Of a stretch of DNA of 64,000 bases, positions 19,050 to 26,789 are shown piece by piece; position 1 is the stretch's first letter; every line of letters begins with the position of its first letter. The DNA is from Streptomyces sp. 1-11. Lineage in GTDB: Bacteria > Actinomycetota > Actinomycetes > Streptomycetales > Streptomycetaceae. Under the pieces are notes generated by a model, which was not told where the DNA came from, searched no databases, and saw only the letters and a list, made by a program, of their open reading frames with translations. Both the position numbers and the translations under genes were made by a program. The DNA lies in assembly GCF_007176755.1 (NCBI RefSeq), contig NZ_BJTV01000003.1, forward strand, positions 496,001 to 560,000, given 5' to 3'.

Positions 19050-19092
19050 TGGTGGGCTGACAGGATTTGAACCTGTGGCCTCCCTTATCAGG
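19050..19092 (-). repeat. tRNA 3'-end fragment, probable attachment-site scar
   Basis: Read on the minus strand, the segment contains an anticodon-loop-like CTGATAA, a perfect T-arm (ACAGG, loop TTCAAAT, CCTGT) and a 3' acceptor-like CAGCCCACCA. No D-arm or 5' acceptor half precedes it, so it is not a functional tRNA. Anticodon-loop-to-3'-end fragments are the classic footprint of tRNA-directed integrases, and an integrase remnant lies 2.3 kb away. The parental tRNA is not in this window. Confidence 0.7.
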
Positions 19093-19188
19093 TCGATGAC
19101 GGGGGTCTGTCAACGTCGACCAACCGCCCCTGCGCCTCGATCGATCGTTCATTGGGGTCCGGCCTCGGCCGCCGTCGTTCGCGCTTGT

Positions 19189-19214
19189 TGGTGTCAGCCG
19201 CTGGTGTCAGCCGC
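19189..19214 (+). repeat. Tandem 13-bp direct repeat
   Basis: Two adjacent exact copies of TGGTGTCAGCCGC at 19189-19201 and 19202-19214, about 100 bp from the tRNA scar. Direct repeats of this size near attachment sites often serve as integrase or excisionase arm sites; that role is inference. Confidence 0.6.
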
Positions 19215-19342
19215 CGCGCGCGGTCTTGACAAGGGCTGCCCCGATCCGGCCAAAGGGAGGACTTAGCAGCCCATGCCCGCCTGGCCCCGGCCCGGTTGTG
19301 CCCGGAGTGCCTACGCTGGCACTGCTACAGAAGGGCGGTGCC

Positions 19343-19747
19343 ATGGATGCTGACTCCCGGACCAGGGCCGCGATCGAGGAGCATTGGCGGGCCTCGGAAA
19401 GCGGGAACATCGAAGCTGAGCATGCCATTTACGCCACGGACGCGATCCTGGACTACCCGCAGTCAGGAGAGCGATTCCGGGGTCGCGCAACGATTTTGGC
19501 GCAGCGCGGCGGGCACCCGGCCGACCGGCATTTCACCGTCCAGCAGATCACGGGCCACGCGAATCTATGGGTGAGCGAATGCATCATCACCTACGACGGC
19601 GTGCCTTCGTACTCGGTGAGCATCATGAAATTCGCTGACCAGCACGTGGTGCACGAGACGCAGTACTTCGCCGACCCCTTCGGCGCGCCGACCTGGCGGG
19701 CCGCGCTCGCGGAGCCGATGCCTGGCCGAACCATCGCCGGAGCCTGA
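19343..19747 (+). CDS. NTF2-like/SnoaL-fold protein
   Basis: 134 residues from ATG 19343 (MDADSRTRAAIEEHW), preceded by AAGGGCGGTGCC. The pattern of an N-terminal helix, then AEHAIYATDAILDYPQSGERFRGRATI and a C-terminal FADPFGAPTWRAAL, matches the nuclear transport factor 2 family of small cone-shaped folds that act as isomerases, cyclases or dimerisation domains. Substrate unknown. It lies inside the accessory segment, but its codon use looks ordinary. Confidence 0.8.
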   Translation: MDADSRTRAAIEEHWRASESGNIEAEHAIYATDAILDYPQSGERFRGRATILAQRGGHPADRHFTVQQITGHANLWVSECIITYDGVPSYSVSIMKFADQHVVHETQYFADPFGAPTWRAALAEPMPGRTIAGA

Positions 19748-19865
19748 TTCTCGGCCTCACTCGGCTGATCAGCCAGTCACTTTGTTAGCGGTTCTAAGCG
19801 CCTCCATGTCTGCGCTTCATCCTTCGCCGCAGCACAGGACTCCACAACAACCCACCACTCTCCCC

Positions 19866-20019
19866 AGCTCCCATCCCGTCCGCCGTCGACCCACACACCG
19901 TGGAGCAGGCGTGGTTCAGGGGCGTCAAGGTGGAGCGCGCCACTGTACGAACGACCTTGACGCCCCTGGGCCGCGTCTGCTCGGCTCTGCCTGGGTCGAT
20001 GGTGGACGGGATGGGAACT
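19866..20019. repeat. Long imperfect inverted repeat (about 66-nt arms)
   Basis: Arms 19866-19931 and 19954-20019 align without gaps at about 80 percent (53 of 66 by hand count), with the innermost 15 bp perfect (19917-19931 with 19954-19968) and a 22-nt loop. It would fold into one long hairpin on either strand. It sits in the 579-bp gene-free gap 19748-20326. An 85-residue minus-strand frame crosses it but looks like repeat-encoded sequence rather than a gene. Confidence 0.8.
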
Positions 20020-20023
20020 CCCC

Positions 20024-20326
20024 GCGCACACCACTACGGGCCCGCGGTCGGCGACGGCGCCCCCTCCATCCCGGTGCCGGCCGATCCCCCGCCGGAGGCA
20101 TCGTCTTAACCGTGGGCCGCTCTATGCGGTGATCGACTCATGGCCTCCGGCCCTATCCACATGTGGGCGCGCGTCGGCGCAGCGCGGGCGGAGCGGGCCG
20201 GAGGCAGGAGCGGCGCCCGCAGCGGAGCCGGGAAGCGCGCCCGGCGGAGCGGAGCGCAGCCGGGGCTTGATGAGGTAGAGAAACCTGTAACAGCTCTCGG
20301 CCTGGTGGCTCAGGAAGCAGTGCGGC
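20024..20326. other. Gene-free GC-rich stretch downstream of the YdcF gene
   Basis: Nothing recognisable was found apart from purine-rich GCGGAGC-type repeats around 20185-20270. No credible coding frame or hairpin terminator could be assigned. Confidence 0.4.
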
Positions 20327-20995
20327 TCAGGCAGAGGGCTGGTTGGTAGCCAGGAGTCGGCTGGTGAAGCCCTCGTGACGCAGCCGGTCGTAAGCCTCGA
20401 GTACGTCGTTCGGCACGGGCTGGCTGATCATGAATCCCTGCGCCGGGTAGATCAGCAGTCGCTGCAATGCCCCGACAAGCATGTCGATCACCAGGCGGGC
20501 GTCCCCGATGGAGTCGGCGTACTCCTCCAGCGTCATCGGGCTGGACGCGCTGACGATCTCGACTGCGGGCCACAGCTGGCGCGCGGTGGCGTAGGCCCGC
20601 CTCTCCTCGTACGGCTTGCTGATCAGCAAGACGGAGGACACGTCGACGCCGGCCTCTTCCAACAGCTCTCGGGAGAAGCGGATGTTCTCACCCGTGTTCC
20701 GCGCTCGTGGCTCCACGAGGACGGCTGAGTCAGGGACGCCAAGCTCAAGTGCGCGCTCTCGGTAGTGCACGGCTTCGCCTCGGGGCATGCGTTCCCGCGT
20801 CGTGGGGCTGGTGGCTCCCGTGAACACAAGCAGTGGAGCCATGCCGCGCTTGTAGAGGTCTACCGCCGTCTCGGCCACCCCCAGGTCGTGACTGCCCAGG
20901 CCGATGGCGACTGAACACGGCCGCGGGGTGTGGCCCATCTGGTGGTAGTCCCACAGGCGTCGAGTGTCGGCCCATGCCTGTGCAGAGATCATCAC
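20327..20995 (-). CDS. YdcF/ElyC/SanA (DUF218) family protein
   Basis: 222 residues starting GTG-ATG at 20995. The DUF218 Rossmann-like fold is recognised from AIGLGSHDLGVAETAVDLY, LLVFTGATSPTT, GEAVHYRERALELGVP, VEPRARNTGENIRFSRELL and VLLISKPYEERRAYATARQ. No signal peptide is present, so this is a cytosolic variant, unlike membrane SanA. The start overlaps the stop of the GntR/UTRA remnant (CAGTGATG), showing that the two were once a coupled operon. The enzymatic role of the family is largely undefined. Confidence 0.88.
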   Translation of the reverse strand: MMISAQAWADTRRLWDYHQMGHTPRPCSVAIGLGSHDLGVAETAVDLYKRGMAPLLVFTGATSPTTRERMPRGEAVHYRERALELGVPDSAVLVEPRARNTGENIRFSRELLEEAGVDVSSVLLISKPYEERRAYATARQLWPAVEIVSASSPMTLEEYADSIGDARLVIDMLVGALQRLLIYPAQGFMISQPVPNDVLEAYDRLRHEGFTSRLLATNQPSA

Positions 20996-21340
20996 TGCCC
21001 CTTCTTATCCTTCGCCGAGTCGGGGACCTTGAAGTCGTACTCCCAGGCGAAGCGCGAAGCCGCGTGCACACCGATCGCGAACTCGACCACTGTGCCAGAG
21101 GCTGTGTAGGTCGTCCGGTGCAACTCGACCACGGTTCGCCCGGCGGGAGCTGCAGGAGCTTCACTTCATCGGGCGTGGGAGCTCTGGCGAACAGCTCTTC
21201 CTTCATGTGGTCGATCTCGAATCCCGCGTCATACAGCACCCGAAAGCCACCGCCGCGGCCGGCCGGTCCCGGAGTTGGGTCCACCAGCCGCGTGCCTTCG
21301 ACGTGCTCGGGTCGGTAGCCCACAACCTGCCTTTTGATCT
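20992..21340 (-). pseudogene. GntR/HutC (UTRA-domain) regulator remnant
   Basis: Only a UTRA-like effector domain is left: GYRPEHVEGTRLVDP, then GGGFRVLYDAGFEIDHMKEEL, APTPDEVKLLQLPPGEP, then, after a one-base loss near 21130-21140, VVELHRTTYTASGTVVEFAIG and a normal end at 20992. The N-terminal winged helix is absent and the remnant begins about 17 nt after the integrase stop, so a deletion has fused the two genes. It is followed by the YdcF gene, which it presumably once regulated. Confidence 0.8.
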
Positions 21341-21358
21341 TCCGTGGCCGTGAGGCTC

Positions 21359-22003
21359 CTAGGCCTCGTGTTCCGCCAATCCCTGCTCGATCAGGGCGTT
21401 CATCCTGTCCTCCTCGCCGTCCAGCACCTTGGCCTAGTAGCGCTGGAGTACTGCGACGCTCTGTCCCGCACGGCGGGCCGTCTCGGCCAGGCTCACCCCC
21501 GAGCGGAGCCAGAACGACACGCACGCGTGCCGCAGGTCGTACGGGATGGCGGCCAGAGGAGAGGCGACCTGCGCGGGCGTGAGCGCCTTGCGGCGGGCCT
21601 CCTTCCACACAGCGCCGTACTCCTGTGATCGGACGGGACCGCCGCGCACGGCGCTGAACAACCGGCCGTCGGCCGTGGCACCGGACGCTTCGAGGTGATC
21701 CCGCAGGATGCCGACCGGCACGGGCGGGATGGGGACCGGGCGGTCCGCGCGGCGGGCACGGTGCTTCAACTGCCGCTCCTCGTACGGCTTGCCGTCGTTC
21801 GTCCATGCCGACCCGACCTGTGGCCGTGCGCCGGCGAGCATGAGACGCCCCCACCCCTTCGATGGGAGGTCGCATTGATCGGCGCTGAGCATGGACACCT
21901 CCTCGGGCCGCATCGCTGCGTAGTAGATGCAGGCGAAGAACGCGACCAGCAGGGGCCTGGGTTGCTCGAAACGACTCTGCTCCGGGTCGCAGGTGGAGCA
22001 GAA
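21359..22003 (-). pseudogene. Tyrosine integrase remnant with an amber codon at the catalytic tyrosine
   Basis: The frame is open from 22003 (a TGA sits at 22004-22006) and shows the C-terminal half of an actinobacterial tyrosine recombinase: FFACIYYAAMRPEEVSML (Arg I), PYDLRHACVSFWLRSG (box II) and RAGQSVAVLQRY. It then meets TAG at 21434-21436 and continues as AKVLDGEEDRMNALIEQGL to a normal stop at 21359. Relatives usually read VLL-R-x-Y-A-K here, so the TAG replaces the nucleophilic Tyr codon. The N-terminal core-binding domain is missing. The element can no longer excise by itself. Confidence 0.85.
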
Positions 22004-22052
22004 TCAGTCTGCGATCAGCGTGCAGACTGAGACTGCCTGAGGGGGGCGAGGG

Positions 22053-22364
22053 GTGGATCCGGAAGTAGTCGGACTCCTCACATCATCGTTGGGAGCACTC
22101 GTCGCATTGATGGCGAGTGATTCCTTTCGGCGCATCTTGAGATCGATCGTCCGCCGACCTCGCGAGACATCCCTGATCATCAAGGTGGGCGACAAGCGGG
22201 TGGAGTTGAGCGGACTGAAGGCCGCCGACGCTCAGGCAACCATTGCAAAGCTGCTCTCAGAGACAGCCGCAAAGGGCGCCGGGGCAACGGTTTCGGGCGA
22301 TGACCAGTCACGTAAGCGCTCGCACGGCGCTGAGGCGGCGGCTGGGGGCCAAGCCGATGACTGA
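22053..22364 (+). CDS. Small membrane-anchored protein, possibly EACC1-like
   Basis: 103 residues from GTG 22053, behind GAGGGGGGCGAG. It has an N-terminal hydrophobic helix (VVGLLTSSLGALVALMASDSF), a basic stretch, then an alpha/beta module SLIIKVGDKRVELSGLKAADAQATIAKLL and a charged tail. The layout recalls the C-terminal half of 'effector-associated constant component' (EACC1) proteins known from actinobacterial conflict systems. This is a resemblance by eye and not secure. It overlaps the next gene by 8 nt, so the two are coupled. Confidence 0.7.
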   Translation: MDPEVVGLLTSSLGALVALMASDSFRRILRSIVRRPRETSLIIKVGDKRVELSGLKAADAQATIAKLLSETAAKGAGATVSGDDQSRKRSHGAEAAAGGQADD

Positions 22365-22662
22365 GAACATCACCGGCGCCACAGCTGCTGGGGTAACCGC
22401 TCAGTCCGGTACCACTGAGGAACAGGGGGCGCTCGGGGGCGCCGCCACGCCAGCCGTGACTACAGTGACGGCCCACTTCAAAATGGTCTTCCTCTGCGTG
22501 ATGTCTATAACGCTGCTATGTCTGTTCGCGAGTCTTTACATAGGAGTCTTCGTCGAGAAGCCAACGGACGGCGCCAAGCAGGCAATGGACACCTGCCGCA
22601 CTCTTGCGAACCTCGGCTTTGGTGCCATGGTCGGCTTGTTGGGTGGCAAGGCAGTGAACTAG
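22357..22662 (+). CDS. Small two-helix membrane protein, coupled to upstream gene
   Basis: 101 residues from ATG 22357, overlapping the upstream stop (ATGACTGA). A Thr/Gly/Ala-rich N-terminus of about 35 residues leads to one strong membrane helix (KMVFLCVMSITLLCLFASLYIGVFV) and a second, weaker one near the C-terminus (TLANLGFGAMVGLLGGKA). No family was recognised. It forms a two-gene cassette with the preceding gene, followed by a hairpin terminator, at the edge of the integrase remnant. Confidence 0.7.
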   Translation: MTENITGATAAGVTAQSGTTEEQGALGGAATPAVTTVTAHFKMVFLCVMSITLLCLFASLYIGVFVEKPTDGAKQAMDTCRTLANLGFGAMVGLLGGKAVN

Positions 22663-22664
22663 CA

Positions 22665-22689
22665 GGGGCGGGCGCTCAACGCCTGCCCC
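22665..22689 (+). terminator. Terminator of the small membrane-protein pair
   Basis: Ten-bp stem with one mismatch (22665-22674 with 22680-22689) and a short loop, 3 nt after the stop codon. Confidence 0.6.
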
Positions 22690-23038
22690 GCTACTCACCG
22701 GACCTGTACGAGCGCTCCCGCTGGCCCATCATCGTCCTCCGGTTTGTTCCGGGCTGGCTCCCAGACGAGCCCGTCAACCCGTTCGGCGACCTCACTCCGG
22801 ACCGTCGAGTAGTTCTTTCTATTCGTCGTAGTCCGTGCGTGGCGTACCTCGACCGATCGGTGTCGCGGAGAGCCATCCCTCCTCGGTCCAGGCGTCGCCG
22901 GCCCCTGCGCGTTCCGGGTCCTGCCGGGTGCGGTGGACCCGAAGCAGGTCTACAAGCTGTGAGGGTAGTCCGACCGTCCGTGCATCACCCCGCCGATAAG
23001 CCCTCGGCGCTGCCGGGAGGCAGCGGCAAGATGGCCGC
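22690..23038. other. Gene-free stretch, accessory region
   Basis: About 350 bp without a convincing coding frame on either strand. Possibly decayed element DNA; it must contain the promoter for the gene at 23039, whose ribosome binding site is GGGAGGCAGCGGCAAG. Confidence 0.4.
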
Positions 23039-23515
23039 ATGGTCGACGATGGGAACAAGGGCTTCAACCTGCCACGGGGCGCGACAGGCTTTTACCGGCC
23101 GAACGACGGTCCACTCCCCGAAACAGACCTGCGGGCTTTCCGAAGCGCTCTGTACGCAGCCGCCCGTACCGCCGGAGGCAGGGTCGGCCAGTTCGAGCCG
23201 CAGGCGTACCCCCGCACGTTCCACACCGCGTCGGTCATCGATGACATGGGCGAGTGGACCCTTCTCTGCCACATGCATCACCCCTGGATCGCGTTCGCTC
23301 AGGAACGCGGGGACTGGTACAGCGAGGAGTTCGTCGCACCGCCGTCCTGGGCCGGCGCCTTCGCGCACGCCGGATTCGTAGTACTTGATCATGAACGGCT
23401 CACCACACCTCTTTCCGACGTGGACACCTCGGGGCTTACATCGGGCGAGTGGCGTGAAATCCGCTTCTACGGCGTCACCACGTTGGGCGGGGTGCTCTTC
23501 AATGCGTGGGACTGA
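23039..23515 (+). CDS. Hypothetical cytosolic protein
   Basis: 158 residues from ATG 23039. No signal peptide or membrane helix. It is rich in aromatic and acidic residues with well-formed secondary-structure periodicity (FHTASVIDDMGEWTLLCHMHHPWIAFAQ, WREIRFYGVTTLGGVLFNAWD). I do not recognise the family. It lies at the far edge of the accessory segment and is convergent with the VOC gene. Confidence 0.7.
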   Translation: MVDDGNKGFNLPRGATGFYRPNDGPLPETDLRAFRSALYAAARTAGGRVGQFEPQAYPRTFHTASVIDDMGEWTLLCHMHHPWIAFAQERGDWYSEEFVAPPSWAGAFAHAGFVVLDHERLTTPLSDVDTSGLTSGEWREIRFYGVTTLGGVLFNAWD

Positions 23516-23557
23516 TGAGGCGCACCGGACGCCGGCCGCTGTGCGGCCCCCTGGGGC

Positions 23558-23968
23558 TCACGCCGGGAGGTTCAGCTGCCAGGAGACGCCGAAGCGGTCG
23601 TTGACCCAGCCGAACTTCGTGCTGAAGCCGTGGTTTCCCAGGGGCATGAGCGCGGAGCCCTGCTCGACGAGGGCCGCGTAGAGGCGGTCGATCTCGGCCT
23701 CGTCCGCGCACTGCACGAAGAGCGAGACGGCCGGCGTGAAGGTGAAGCCGTGCTTCACCGGGCTGTCGATGCACATGAACTGTTCGCCGGCGAGCGAGAA
23801 CGTCGCGTGCTGCACGCTCCCGTCAGCGCCGGGGCCGTCGGCGCCGTAACGGGTGATGCTGACGATCTCGGCGTCGTCGAAGAGCGAGGTGTAGAAGGTC
23901 ATCGCTTCCTCGGCGTTCCCCTCGAACATCAGGAACGTGGTGATCCTCTGTGACGTCACGATCTCCAT
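23558..23968 (-). CDS. VOC-superfamily (PhnB-like) protein
   Basis: 136 residues, with ATG 23968 (MEIVTSQRITTFLMF) chosen for the GAGGAGCGTGCGGC upstream; a longer in-frame start exists at 24013. The PhnB/3-demethylubiquinone-methyltransferase-like glyoxalase pattern is clear: FEGNAEEAMTFYTSLFDDAEI, HATFSLAGEQFMCIDS, and the terminal GHNFGWVxDRFGVSWQL-type motif, here GFSTKFGWVNDRFGVSWQLN. Metal and substrate are unknown. Confidence 0.9.
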   Translation of the reverse strand: MEIVTSQRITTFLMFEGNAEEAMTFYTSLFDDAEIVSITRYGADGPGADGSVQHATFSLAGEQFMCIDSPVKHGFTFTPAVSLFVQCADEAEIDRLYAALVEQGSALMPLGNHGFSTKFGWVNDRFGVSWQLNLPA

Positions 23969-24180
23969 GCCGCACGCTCCTCGGGCGCTGTCGGGCTGTC
24001 CATGCGTGGCCACGTTAGCGGCGATACCCGCCCGTGCCCCGCAAACACAGGGACCGGGCGTTCACCCCCCGTCCGCGTACTCCTCCGGCCGGCGCCCGCC
24101 GAGCGCCTCGATCCAGCCCTCGGGGACGGCCTCGGCGAAACGGCGCACACGGCCCCCGAAGCACCCCGAGAATCTGCCGC

Positions 24181-25407
24181 ATGCGCAGCTACCGAACCCT
24201 GTTCCGCACTCCGGAGTTCACCCCGTTCCTGCTCTCCTTCGCCGCCTCCGCCGCGGCCCAGACGATCGGCTCCCTGGCCCTCGGCACGCTGGTCTTCCGG
24301 GCCACGGGCTCCCCGCTCCTGGCGGCGGTGAGCATGTTCGGCCCGCAGCTCGCGCAGTTGGCGGGGGCCACGTTCCTGCTCTCGGGCGCCGACCGGCTGC
24401 CTCCGCGCGCGATCCTGACCGGGCTCTCCCTCGCCTTCGCGGCCGGTACGGCGGTGCTGGCGCTGCCCGGGCTGCCGGTCCGGGCGGTGCTCGCCGTCGT
24501 ACTGCTGCAGGGCCTGGTCGCGTCGCTGGGCGGGGGAGTGCGCGGCGGACTGCTGAACGACATCCTGACCAAGGACGGCTACGTCCTCGGCCGCTCGGTC
24601 TACAACATGCTCTGGGGCCTGACCCAGGTCGCCGGTTTCGCGGCGGGCGGCGCGCTGCTGGCACTGCTGTCCCCGCGCGCCTGCCTGCTCCTCGCGGCGG
24701 CGCTGTACCTGGTGTCGGCGCTCGGCTGCCGCCTGGGTCTCACGGCCCGGCCGCCGCGCGCCGCCGGCCGCCCGTCCTTCTCGGCGACCTGGCGCACCAA
24801 CGCCCTCCTGTGGTCCTCCCGCTCCCGCCGCCTCACCTACCTGGGCCTGTGGGTCCCCAACGGCCTGGTGGTCGGCAGCGATTCGCTGTACGTCTCCTAC
24901 GCCCCCGAAGCCGCCGGCACGCTGTACGCCTGCGGCGCGCTGGGCATGTTCCTGGGCGACATGGCGGTGGGCCGGCTGGTGCCGCCCGCGGTGCGCAACC
25001 GGCTCGCGACCCCGTTGCGCCTGCTGCTGGCGGCGCCCTACCTGTTCTTCGTCCTGCGGCCCGGGGTGGCGCTGTCGGCCGTCGCCGCCGCCGTGGCCTC
25101 CGTCGGTTTCGCCGCGAGCCTGGTGCTGCAGGAGCGGCTGATGTCCCTCACCCCCGACGACCTCACCGGCCAGGCCCTCGGCCTGCACGCCACCGGCATG
25201 GCCGCTCTGCAGGGCGTCGGCGCCGCCCTCGCCGGCACGCTGGCCCAACTGACGTCACCGGCGGCGGCGATGACGCTCATGGCGGCCGGATCGATCGCCG
25301 TGACCCTGGTCCTCGCGGCACTGGGCAGGCGGGAGCGGCGCCACCCGGCCGCCCCCGGTACGCGCTCGGACGGCCTTCCACTGCCCACGGCCACCGACCA
25401 GGCATGA
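24181..25407 (+). CDS. MFS transporter
   Basis: 408 residues with about 12 hydrophobic segments, typical of a drug-efflux-like major facilitator (MFS_1). The start ATG 24181 (MRSYRTLFRTPEF) matches the usual cytosolic N-terminus of this group. A longer frame upstream is a GC-rich extension without support. The substrate is not predictable. There is only about 120 bp between its stop and the 3' end of the prim-pol gene, with which it converges. Confidence 0.9.
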   Translation: MRSYRTLFRTPEFTPFLLSFAASAAAQTIGSLALGTLVFRATGSPLLAAVSMFGPQLAQLAGATFLLSGADRLPPRAILTGLSLAFAAGTAVLALPGLPVRAVLAVVLLQGLVASLGGGVRGGLLNDILTKDGYVLGRSVYNMLWGLTQVAGFAAGGALLALLSPRACLLLAAALYLVSALGCRLGLTARPPRAAGRPSFSATWRTNALLWSSRSRRLTYLGLWVPNGLVVGSDSLYVSYAPEAAGTLYACGALGMFLGDMAVGRLVPPAVRNRLATPLRLLLAAPYLFFVLRPGVALSAVAAAVASVGFAASLVLQERLMSLTPDDLTGQALGLHATGMAALQGVGAALAGTLAQLTSPAAAMTLMAAGSIAVTLVLAALGRRERRHPAAPGTRSDGLPLPTATDQA

Positions 25408-25524
25408 CACAGGAGGTCACAGGAGGTCCGGGCCTCGCTCGGCCGCTTCCGGCCCGGTCTGGGCCCGCCGGGTCGGGCCCGGTCGGCCGGTACCGGACCA
25501 GCAGGGGCCGGCCCGGCCCCGTCT

Positions 25525-26391
25525 TCAGGGCCGGTGCCCCGTCATGCGGGCCGCCGAGGCGATCGTCGCGCGGGCCTCGCGCTCGGTCAGGCCGGTGTCG
25601 AGGGCCGCTTCGAGCAGCGGGGACAGCAGGGCCGGCCCGATGCCGTTCTCGTAGGCGCGGCAGGCCGCCCAGAACAGGCGGGTGTTGCGCTGGCCCTCGT
25701 GCGCGGTGAGCACGAAGTGGACCAGGCCCCGGCCGTGGTCGCCCGCCGGCGGCGGCGCCGGGTGCGTGGCGCGCTGCGGGGGCAGGAGCAGGCGCAGCAG
25801 GGCCGTCGGACAGGCCGCGGGGGCCAGGTGGGCGGTCCCGGGCGCGGACGCGTACACGCCGTGGTCCGTGCGGGATCCCGGGCCGACGAGGTAGCCGCCG
25901 GCGCCCCGGATGTCGATGCCGGGGGCGAGCCGGCCGGCGGAGTTGGGGACGACGACGTCCGGCGGCCCGGTCAGCCACAGGTGACGGCCGCCGCTCGGGG
26001 TGGTCACCACGACCGTCTCCGGGATCGTGAACAGGTGCCGCAGCGCCAGTTCCCGCAGCGCCGCCGAGGAGTCGGTGCCGGTCTTGGTGTCCAGGTCGAC
26101 GCCGATGAGGTGGTGCGGGGCCAGCCCGCAGGCGATGCCGTAGCCGCCGGCCCAGGGCGCGGCGGCGAACAGTTCGCGGATGCGGGTGGGGTCGGTGGAG
26201 GCGTCGTACACACCGTGGCCGAAGCGGCCGCACTCACCGTGGCAGGGGGTGGGCCGGGGGTCGTCGTGGTGGGGGGAGCGCAGGGCCGGGAGCTTGTTCC
26301 GGGACAGCGGAATGACGGCCAGGCCGCGCTCGGCGGCTGACAGGGCGTGTGCGAGGGCCAGCGTCGTGGCCTGCCGGTCGGTGGTGGCCAT
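25525..26391 (-). CDS. Bifunctional DNA primase/polymerase (prim-pol) domain protein
   Basis: 288 residues of the archaeo-eukaryotic primase (AEP) prim-pol family. The acidic metal motif is intact (HLIGVDLDTKTGTD), as are PSGGRHLWLTG and the catalytic-site DIRGAGGYLVGPGS. The N-terminus has the family's ALAHALSAAERGLAVIPL opening and a Cys/His cluster (PCHGECGRFGHG). No helicase domain is fused. Stand-alone prim-pols of this kind occur in Streptomyces cores and in mobile elements; no replication genes are beside it. Confidence 0.9.
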   Translation of the reverse strand: MATTDRQATTLALAHALSAAERGLAVIPLSRNKLPALRSPHHDDPRPTPCHGECGRFGHGVYDASTDPTRIRELFAAAPWAGGYGIACGLAPHHLIGVDLDTKTGTDSSAALRELALRHLFTIPETVVVTTPSGGRHLWLTGPPDVVVPNSAGRLAPGIDIRGAGGYLVGPGSRTDHGVYASAPGTAHLAPAACPTALLRLLLPPQRATHPAPPPAGDHGRGLVHFVLTAHEGQRNTRLFWAACRAYENGIGPALLSPLLEAALDTGLTEREARATIASAARMTGHRP

Positions 26392-26645
26392 GGATCCATG
26401 TTCGTACGTACGTTCGAAAAAAGGAAGAGGGGGCCGGTCGTGCGCGCCGGAGGCGCGGTTCGCCGGTGGCGCGAAGCGGTGAAAGGTGGCGAAGGGGGTT
26501 TATCGACTTGTCATCACGCTTGCGTGCGAATGAGGCTTCAAGGAGGGTTCGCCCGGATCCGGCTGGCAAGTCTGGAGGTGCAAGCCGTACTTCACGAAAC
26601 CGCCGGCCGTCTCGGCCGGCAGGCGACCGGTCCTGGAGGGACGAC

Positions 26646-26690
26646 ATGGCAAGTATCCGTACCGCCGCCCGCTTCGGCCGGCTGTGGTGA
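26646..26690 (+). CDS. Possible 14-residue leader peptide
   Basis: ATG 26646 follows the strong ribosome binding site GGAGGGACGAC and encodes MASIRTAARFGRLW before TGA. It is directly followed by two strong hairpins. The strict RBS-ATG-short frame-hairpin order resembles an attenuator leader, with Arg, Ala or the terminal Trp as conceivable sensed codons. The longer open frame upstream has no start support. Coding status is unproven. Confidence 0.35.
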   Translation: MASIRTAARFGRLW

Positions 26691-26749
26691 GCCGGGGGCG
26701 GGAGCCCCTGTGGTGAGGGCTCCCGCTGGGCGTGCTTCGGGGTCGTAGG

Positions 26750-26789
26750 ACGGCCGCGCGGCGGTGCTTCGGCGCCGCCGCGCGGCCGT
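26750..26789 (+). terminator. Very strong hairpin with TTCG tetraloop
   Basis: Arms 26750-26767 and 26772-26789 form 18 consecutive pairs (one G-U) closed by TTCG. It is either an intrinsic terminator or an attenuator 158 bp before the sigma-factor start at 26948. Confidence 0.8.

Noticed and set aside
19777..20034. An 85-codon minus-strand frame over the inverted repeat
   Set aside because: It is encoded mostly by the repeat arms and their flank; both strands show similar peptide fragments, so it is treated as repeat sequence.
24034..24180. An N-terminal extension of the MFS transporter
   Set aside because: It would add a Pro/Arg-rich segment of 49 residues before a normal MFS start at 24181.
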